The position numbers were made by a program, and so were the translations under genes. From assembly GCA_964304625.1 (NCBI GenBank), contig OZ199838.1:5518001-5582000 (forward strand): a stretch of 64,000 nt of DNA. The letters are read 5' to 3'. This document shows positions 56,344 through 64,000 of this stretch, in pieces. The first letter of the stretch is position 1; every line of letters starts with the position of its first letter. Below the pieces are notes generated by a model. It saw only the letters and a program-made list of their open reading frames with translations. It was not told the origin of the DNA and made no database searches. The DNA is from Kudoa neothunni (taxonomy: Eukaryota > Cnidaria).

Positions 56344-57346
56344 CTGGGGTCTCAAAACTTTTTTTTTGTCGACCCCCTCCAAAGATTTTATTAAAAATAT
56401 CAAAGTATATTCAGCTTTTTGACTGGAAAAAGTAAAAATATGTGAAATATATCGCATTAATATCCGATTTCCAATATATAATTAAATGAAAAATTATACT
56501 AACCCCAAAAAAAACTTTTACAAACGATGTTTCATCAAAATATATCAGTCAAATCTTAGATATTTGTAAATTTACGCGGAAATTTATAATCAAGTCATGG
56601 GAAAAAACAACTATATTAAAAAATTTATCATAATGAATCTGTTTTTCATCATAAATAATATTCGGTTGGCCTTCCAAGTTATGTCGCTTGTATATGATTT
56701 TAGTTACATACTTTTGCACAAACATAAATACAACGGCAGATTTTAAGATTAAGTTTCATCGTATATGGATAAGATAATATTTATTCATGGCTGCCTCTAC
56801 AGATAAATAAGAATATCTTAATCCTTACCCTAAGATAGTGTTCCTTACTCTGGGGTTGATTGAAGAAATTTTTAAATGTTCACAGGGGTCACATTTGCAG
56901 ATTAATGTAATTATTTTCGTAACTTTTGTAATTTTTATTCAAATCAATTTTAAAAATTTAACTTATCCTTCCTAATCAATTATAAACTTAATATGAACTA
57001 TCGTTTTTGTTGTATATACTGTTGATATCAATCAATACTGATGATCACTCAAATTTAGGGAAAATAAAGCCAGTGTATTCGCTAGTTTTTATGAACTACA
57101 AAGTGCCTCTACACAAATGAAAAATATTGAATTATATAATTAGGAAAGGTGCAGATTGGTTTTAACTTAAAAATAAAACACAAATGGTATGGGGTAGTTT
57201 TAATTAATACAATTAGATAATGTAGAATGGAGTAGAAAGATGAAAAGCATCACCTTAAAAACCTATAAAATTTTGTGGAATCTCTATAACAAGTATCGAC
57301 CTATCGACTCCCTAGATGGTCTCCTCGACCACATTGGAGACTCCTG
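56344..57346. mobile_element. hAT-type non-autonomous element
   Basis: About 1 kb. Left end C-T-G-G-G-G-T-C-T-C-A-A-A-A-C-T then G-T-C-G-A-C-C; right end complement C-A-G-G-A-G-T-C-T-C-C-A-A-T then G-G-T-C-G. Flanks share ATTTAA on both sides. A minus-strand 88-codon frame over the left end (56457-56191) only reads the terminal repeat. No transposase. Confidence 0.6.
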
Positions 57347-57710
57347 ATTTAATCCGTCAATTCTTCCAAAAATAAACGTCGAAACTTGCATGCCCTAATC
57401 ACATGCAAGAATAAATAAGATTATCTACTATATACATATGATACAGTTATAAACAGCATATTAGAACATAATTTAGCATGATAATGATCTACATCTAAAT
57501 CAGCTAATAATTTCTCAAAATTCATCACACATCACAAGACGAATTGGCATTAGTTAATAATATTATTATTTTATTCTCGTTAATATTTTGACTCAATCTT
57601 GAATTATTTGAAAATATTAGTGAATAATATTTCATTACCCGGAATAAACAAAAATATCTGTTTATTTCAGAAATTGACACTTATGAGGTATAACATATTC
57701 CTTTAAACCT

Positions 57711-58539
57711 CGAATACCTGGAGGTGGCCGATCAACGCTTATTATATCATTAACTTTTACAGAATATTTTAGTTCCTTTTTTCCCACGATGTATTTTAAA
57801 GTATAATGGGGTTTTACGTTCAATATTTCGTTTGAAATAAAAAGAAGAAAAAAAGTTACACATATCTTAAGATGACCACCATATAAGTAATAACGTTTAG
57901 ATCGTTAAAGTATATAAAAAAGCTTTTCTGTATTAAAATAAAAGTTATAAAGGTATTTGAAGAAAAGAATTTATATAAATTCATTATTTTGCTTCTATAA
58001 CAAGGTGATTCTGTTAACTAATTTTATAAGACATGGGAATCGCGCATATTATAATAATTTTGTTAAATTACATATCAACAACAAGTAACAAGTTAAATAC
58101 AATTGTTTAAAGCTTAATCTACACCATCTTATCGTAATTCAAAAATTCCAAATCTAAAAATCCGTTGACTGTATATATTTAACATATTTCTGTCAGCAGG
58201 GGAAGTGATTTCATAATAAAATCATGGATTTCGAGAAGAAAAGAAAACCTCATCTGTTAAAATAATAATAAGAAGAAAATGCGAAAAATGAAAAAATAAT
58301 AAGACTGTTTATCTCTCATGCTTCACGCTATTCAAAGTGTATACACGCATAATTATTCCTGTTCCTCGCACTTGCGCAAACAGACATCACAAAAATGCAT
58401 CATTGATTAATTATTCTTAAATTTGTTATATTTTAAATGGAAAAAATAACCTAAATAATTATGTTCTTAATCTTAGATGTAACAACTATTATTTTAATAC
58501 ATTTTGCGTGTGGTTACCCTGGCCACCTCCAGGTATTCG
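57711..58539. mobile_element. Element bounded by a perfect 19 bp inverted pair
   Basis: CGAATACCTGGAGGTGGCC at 57711-57729 occurs as its exact complement at 58521-58539, with no coding frame in the 790 bp between. Perfect 19 bp ends with no visible target duplication suggest a young short DNA element of unknown superfamily, or a pair of regulatory palindrome arms. Confidence 0.5.
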
Positions 58540-58818
58540 TGTAACTTTTTCCCTCAGGTGCAGGTGTTCAAGGGCTAAAGACCTCATTTTATCAAAATTA
58601 CTAATTTAAAATTTTATCATCAAGAGAACATTGAGTTTATGCAGGTTTCATTAAAATGGAAACAGGCACGCCCCACATGCGACGTATATTGTGCGGAGTT
58701 TGTCGATAGTTTGCGAAGTAATTAAAAAAGGCTCAAAAGGGACACTTCATTATTATTTAACTTTAGAATCCATATAATATGGCTTCTAATTCTTCAAAGT
58801 ATTCATTAATTTTATTAA

Positions 58819-61800
58819 ATGGATTTTAATATTAATCAAAATAAAGTTGTAAGCGTATACTGATACAGCTAAGACATAAAGATGAGGAGGATTCCGGTAT
58901 GAGTTTGGATTTGGCCAACGATATCACGACAAATGAACTACAGACTCTCTGTGAAAAGCTGGATAAATCTTATGAGGTGGATTTGTTTTGAGTTATGGTG
59001 TATTCTAAGTGTAGATTAGCCTGGCACGGTTTATAAATTTACACTGAATCAAGCTGTGATTGTTGGGTCGTTATCGGACACCCTAACAAAAATCAATCAC
59101 CCCTCTGAAAAAATTGCCGAAATTGTGTATAGCGCCGTGAGAATATTTCGTGTGAAATCTGTCACTCGATGCTCATCTACATTGGGGGGTATATTTCCAA
59201 TAACTTGACTCTTTGTACCCATTTGAAAATTGTTTCTACAGCACACATTTAGGTCATGGACAGGCCATTGTTAGTGTTGCGTTTAGTCCTGATGCACAGT
59301 CAATCACTACTACTCGGACTCTTTTTAAATATTTGTAGAAATTTGGCTACCGGATCTGGTGACAATACTGTTCGACTGTGGGATCTTGTCACTGAAACAC
59401 CCAAATTTACGCTGAAAGGTCCTTAATTGTGTTTCTCAACTCTAGCTAGCGACAATTTTTAACTTTACTTTGTAGGTCATAAACACTGGGTGTTAGCCTT
59501 GGCATGGTCCCCAGACGGTAAAAAATTGGCCTCCGGATGCAAAAATGGGACTGTATGTGTTTGACTTTCTTCATCTCATCAGTTGATTTTTGATTGTGTT
59601 GTCTAGATTTGTTTGTGTGAATCCAAACAATGGAGAACAGTGCGGCAAAACACTTACTGGACATAAGGGATGGATTAACAGTTTGTCATGGAAACCAGCG
59701 CATTTGTAATATTGTAACCATTGCCCTTATTGAATGATTCATAGAGATCCGGAATGTAAACTAATAGCCAGTTGTTCAAAGGACAACTCTATCATTATCT
59801 GGAATACAATAACCTGTGAACGAGTGATAACTCTTACAGGTCACACTCAAAGCGTAACTTGTATCAAATGGTCAGGAACAGATCATATATTTTCGTCTTC
59901 CCAAGACAGAACCATCAAAATGTGGAATTCTACTGTATGTCTCATATGTGCACGCATATTATAGTATCGAGATGCATTATTACCCACCTAAAAAATAACA
60001 GTTTAATCCGCCTTAAACGAGTAATTGAGCGAAAAGTGACAGGTTGTGATACTTGACCAGTTTAAATATAATCCTATATCCCAAAGTCTGTTTGCGCATC
60101 ATCCATTTTAATCCTCGTGGCTACTATCTATGAGTGACATACGTCCATAATTCCCTCTAATCTGCTGCAATAAATTATTTTTGGCCTATTGTCGTTTTTT
60201 ATGTCTAGCAATAGTTAACTACATTAAAAAACATAGATGGGATTAAATTTATATTGGTCGATAGACGCGAACAATTTTTGTGAGTTACAATAAGGTCTCG
60301 ATATTACAAGGTCCGGTATAGGGTAGTCGACATTTTCTTCAAATTTCTGTAACCAACATTGTAACCTTTTCGATGTATATAGTCTTCTACCTTAGCGCTA
60401 TTCCCCAAAATACGAAAAAAACATTTTGAAAATGCATTTTTTTGCAAAATTCAGGGTTTTGCTATTGGGTGGTGGTTACTTCAATTTTAATCCGATTAAT
60501 CTACTAAATTACACATTCGAACGTTTGGTACAGTGAAAGAAGAAAGAAGTTTTGGTAAAAAATTGGAACTATTCAATATTATGATTCAATTACCTCAACC
60601 TGAAATGCCAAAAAGTTACTTTGTAACACCAGATAATATCATAAATTCTGTTATTGTGAGTTTTTATTAAAATTAGTTATCCTTCTCTGAATAGAATTTT
60701 ATCTAATACATCTGATATAATAAACTCCAATGTTGTTCTCCTCAGTAAAGTAATTACGAATAAAAAATACATCCAACTTCATATCGAGGTATATGGTCGG
60801 ATTGTGTCAGAACACCAATAAAAAGGAAAATATTCGAGAGTTTTTTATCATTGAGTAGGCAAAACTTTTTGCTGATGATCTTAAATCACTGGTTTTAAAT
60901 GGAGCAAAAAGTTTCTACTTACAAATTTTAAGATTCTCTGTTGTTTAAAAATTCACTCTTCGCGGAGAAGGGGGAAAGTTGATGATAATATTGTTAAGGA
61001 TTAAAAAATCAAATTGTTTAGGGTAAAAAGTAGATATGTAAAAGAAAAACATATTAAATCTCGGTGAGACCGCTCTTTTCTACAAACAATGCACTAAACG
61101 AACATATGATATGAAGAAGGAGCTGAATTAAAAGGAAATGAAACAAACAATCACAAAACCTGTAATAGAATTATAGAGTGCTTAATTTATAGGTATAAAA
61201 TTCCCCCATAGTGCCATTGGTAAACTTAAGGAAAAACCCTGCTATAAAGGAAATTTATAAATTTTCTGTTAAATATTAACGATCAAAAAAATGGTTGGAG
61301 AGCTCTTCAACTATCTTCATGATATTTTAACCCTAGAAGGTTCAGTATGCCCTTTTTTGGTCCAAAGTTTAATTAAATGCTTATAAAATTATAGGATATT
61401 CTATATCACAAAATTAATGTTACGTAAAATATATCATAAATTTTATGTAATTATATTTACAGGAATCAACAAAATATGTTCATCCTATTGTATGTTTTTT
61501 GTCAGATTTTTCAAAAAATTGGCGAACGATGAAGAAAAGTTCGCATATTATTAAATCGACGTCTTCCACATCTTTAATTTAATAATACAACAAAGATAGA
61601 TCATTTTTTTTGTTAAAAAATAAAAAATTTATTCTCTGTTTGGATATTGTGAGTTGAACGAATAAGGAGGGTAAGAATAATGAAAGTAGGAATGTGAAAT
61701 TGTTTCTCAGAGTTCTCTATAATGATCTTTTCTCTTTCATCTTTATTTAAAATAGGCCTTATTATTATTTACTATTAACTGATGAAAATTATAACTCAGT

Positions 61801-63508
61801 AAGACTTTAAGAGATGGGATGTTATTGAAAAAACAAAAGTGTGGTGATCGTTGAATTGAGCCAGCTCCATGGATAAATTTATCTTATTAAGTCATTCATA
61901 GTTTATGATTCAAAAATTTTATAATTTCCATAGTTTATTGCATTAAATTACTCGTGAAAATGTAAAAGATAATTTGTCTTTTTCAGAATTTATCTGCCCT
62001 CAATCAACATGGATGCAAGTTAAACTTAAAATACCGAATTGTTTATGCCAATTTGTTTCTATTAATCAAATATAAACCTAAATTAAATAAATGACGATGA
62101 AATGAATCATAAACACAAGCCCGTGTAGCATTTTAATCAAGTGCTAACCAAAATTTCAGTGCACTTTATCCGAAAATCCAAACAAAAAGTTGTTTCGGGT
62201 ATTGAATTTGTTTCTAATATACGTCACTTTCAAATAAATTTTAAAAAATTGTTCGGAAAACGAAATTTCCATATGAATGAAATTTGGATAAATGGATAGA
62301 CTTTATTGGAGTGAATTAAGAAATTTCTGGAATTTATGCCTTTATCGGAATTAAAAGACCCCAACCTATTTTTTCACCTTGAAAATATCAGTTGGCGATA
62401 ATATTGTAGGGTCTTTGTTACCATAACATAATTAACGACATTTGTAATAAAAATGATTAAGTTGAATGGGATAAGTGATTACTTTAATTTTTAATAGGAA
62501 AAAATAATAAAGAAAACTTTAAGATAGTTTTCTCTAGAATCATTATTTGGCTAATTATTACTTAATAGGAGCCTCATGCAATAAAGACACTGAGTGGACA
62601 TGCTCATTGGGTTAATCATTTAGCACTTTCTACAGATTATTCGCTTCGCTATGGCCCATTCAACTATTTGACAGCTACACCATATAATAATGAACACATA
62701 AAACAACTAACTAATGACACAATCAAATCAAAAAGCTATGAAAATTATAAAAAGGTTTTATTTCCATATGCATTCTCATAGCGATTTATAGCTTAAAATT
62801 AGATTGTTGGTGAGCAAGAAGAACGTTTAGTTAGTTGTTCGGATGATTTCACATTATTTCTTTGGCGACCGTTCTCATCGAATCAACCTCTCACACGAAT
62901 GACTGGTAGATTTCTTACATGTTGTGCCATTATCTGATAAATTTTATTGCGATGTTTTGATGTTGAATTCTATAGGTCATCAAGGCCCTATAAATCATGT
63001 GGCTTTTTCACCAGATACTTGTCTCATAGCTAGCGCATCATTTGATAAGTCAATAAAAATATGGGATGCGTATTGTGGCAAGTAAATTGTTTTTTGTTTT
63101 GTTTAGCGATTCTTTAAACGAAATTCTCCAGATTTATTACATCATTGAGGGGACATGTTCATAACGTTTATCAGGTAGTACTAAATTTGAGTGTGTTAAT
63201 GATTGATTGTTATTCTTATTTTTGAAGATTTCGTGGTCAGCTGATAGCCAACTTTTAGCCAGTTGTAGTGCTGATAGTACAATTAAAGTGTGGAATGTTG
63301 CAAACCGTTGTATGTTGCACAATCTTGCAGGTCATGCTGACGAGGTAAATTTCGGTATTCACTCTTATTACAAAAAACTTTGTTGTGAATGTAGATTTAT
63401 GCTATTGATTGGTCTCTCGGTGGTGAGCATTTGGCTAGTGGGAGCAAAGATGCTCAGTTGAAAATGTATTGTCATTTTGGTGTATTTCATGTACTAATAA
63501 CCATTTAG
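58819..63508 (+). CDS. NLE1: Notchless homologue (WD40, 60S ribosome biogenesis)
   Basis: Nuclear WD40 protein that binds the Rea1/Midasin AAA machine (Rsa4 in yeast) during 60S maturation. The NLE domain comes first: [39 protein letters not shown] repeats in order: [102 protein letters not shown], and G-H-A-D-E ... Y-A-I-D-W-S. Introns are mostly 40-60 bp; one between about 59936 and 62568 is 2.6 kb because it holds a Tigger. I place the start at 58819, which requires a 20 bp intron (58849-58868). A one-base frame change near 59618 (I-C-L-C to V-N-P-N-N-G) has no splice explanation. Confidence 0.92.
60288..62417 (+). mobile_element. Tigger/pogo element in an NLE1 intron
   Basis: Left end C-A-A-T-A-A-G-G-T-C-T-C-G-A-T-A-T-T after TA; right end complement C-A-A-A-G-A-C-C-C-T-A-C-A-A-T-A-T-T at 62417. 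Plus-strand remnants: K-L-E-L-F-N-I-M-I (60565), [15 protein letters not shown] near 61065 (first catalytic region), [11 protein letters not shown] near 61215. The reading order and the terminal core match the 53.3 kb copy. It is heavily decayed and in the same sense as the host gene. Confidence 0.8.
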
Positions 63509-63800
63509 TTGGAGATGTTAGTATGTTGCTGTATGTATTTATTGAAAACACAAACACTTTTAGCTACTTTTGTTTATTATTGTTAGTTCAAAACTCTTTT
63601 TTAATCGACCATTGGCCTAATGCGCCATGCATCTATTTTTCAATTAATATATCTCGCAATGAAGCTATTAACCTACTTCATATGTATTATAAGTAAATAT
63701 TTCAAGTTTATCTACCTTCAAAGAAATAAAATAACTATTCATATCTTATTGTCGACAAAGGAACAATAAATTTTCATCAGCATTTTCATAGCATGGACAA
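63509..63800. other. 3' flank of NLE1
   Basis: A 75-codon frame (63469-63696) continues past the NLE1 stop in another frame and has no content of its own. Confidence 0.3.
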
Positions 63801-64000
63801 TAGTGTTTCTCGACGTGGGTCCCACGCCCCACCGATGGGACGTGAAAAAATTTTGGTGGGACATAGAGATTTTTGAACGTTTAATGAACCAATCCGGTGA
63901 AACGCGTAGAATCCTGAGTATTGGTGTGACTTGGATAATGGTGAGATACTGGACACTATGACGTACTTTGAAGCCAATATTGCTATTTTCGATATCGCTG
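63801..64000. mobile_element. hAT MITE, third copy, cut by window end
   Basis: T-A-G-T-G-T-T-T-C-T-C-G-A-C then the C-C-C-C-A-C-C-G-A block, T-T-T-T-T-G-A-A-C-G-T-T-T and A-T-C-C-T-G-A-G-T-A-T-T, matching the first 200 bp of the family at 4471 and 26766. Confidence 0.75.

Noticed and set aside
1-64000. CRISPR arrays, bacterial operons, tRNA or rRNA genes
   Set aside because: No evenly spaced repeats, ribosome binding sites or cloverleaf sequences were found; introns show this is nuclear eukaryotic DNA.
1-64000. LTR, retroviral, Polinton or LINE coding sequence
   Set aside because: No reverse transcriptase, protease, capsid, envelope or retroviral integrase motif, and no direct LTR pairs, were recognised.

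Overview
This is an AT-rich eukaryotic window, almost certainly from an animal. It has GT-AG introns, mostly 31-100 bp long, a tRNA-headed SINE family, and a dense mix of cut-and-paste DNA transposons (hAT, Tigger/pogo, Merlin, piggyBac, IS630/Tc1, MULE, one Helitron-like element). No retrovirus, LTR or Polinton sequence was recognised. The very small introns, the AT bias and the Merlin/Tigger/hAT load would suit a myxozoan or another reduced parasitic animal, but nothing here proves the lineage.

Host genes I can name: two CDC50/LEM3-family P4-ATPase partner subunits (minus strand, 1584-3011 and 20970-22425) with shared intron positions; the 26S proteasome subunit RPN2/PSMD1 (plus, 10922-17632) between them; a divergent pair at 28.2-29.2 kb made of a small unidentified gene with a mitochondrial-style N-terminus (minus) and mitochondrial ribosomal protein L30 (plus); three inosine/uridine-type nucleoside hydrolases (plus, 33.6-34.8, 47.4-48.4 and 49.6-50.5 kb); and the ribosome-biogenesis WD40 protein Notchless/NLE1 (plus, 58819-63508). 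They are unrelated housekeeping functions with no operon-like logic. RPN2 and NLE1 each carry one intron swollen by a transposon.

The rest is mobile-element sediment. The clearest piece is a four-level nest at 4.5-9.8 kb: a hAT MITE holds a Merlin, which holds a piggyBac, which holds a second Merlin. Three of these steps have recognisable target-site duplications. Around 40-44 kb a Tigger element carries a small TTAA-flanked MITE inserted exactly at its IFN/DET catalytic motif. Next to it a Merlin is interrupted by another Tigger, and a later deletion fused the two transposase frames at a shared W-x-A-I-K motif. Around 26-27.7 kb a hAT element holds a SINE and a second hAT MITE. A Helitron-like element (44.0-46.0 kb), an element with ~185 bp inverted repeats (51.7-52.8 kb), and several hAT and Tigger copies fill most of the remaining space.

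CDC50-1, RPN2, nucleoside hydrolase 2 and NLE1 each show a one-base frame break, at least two of them in homopolymers. These are either assembly/read errors or real decay. The tandem nucleoside hydrolases 2 and 3 look like gene-conversion partners: long near-identical blocks alternate with short divergent patches, and flanks are unrelated.
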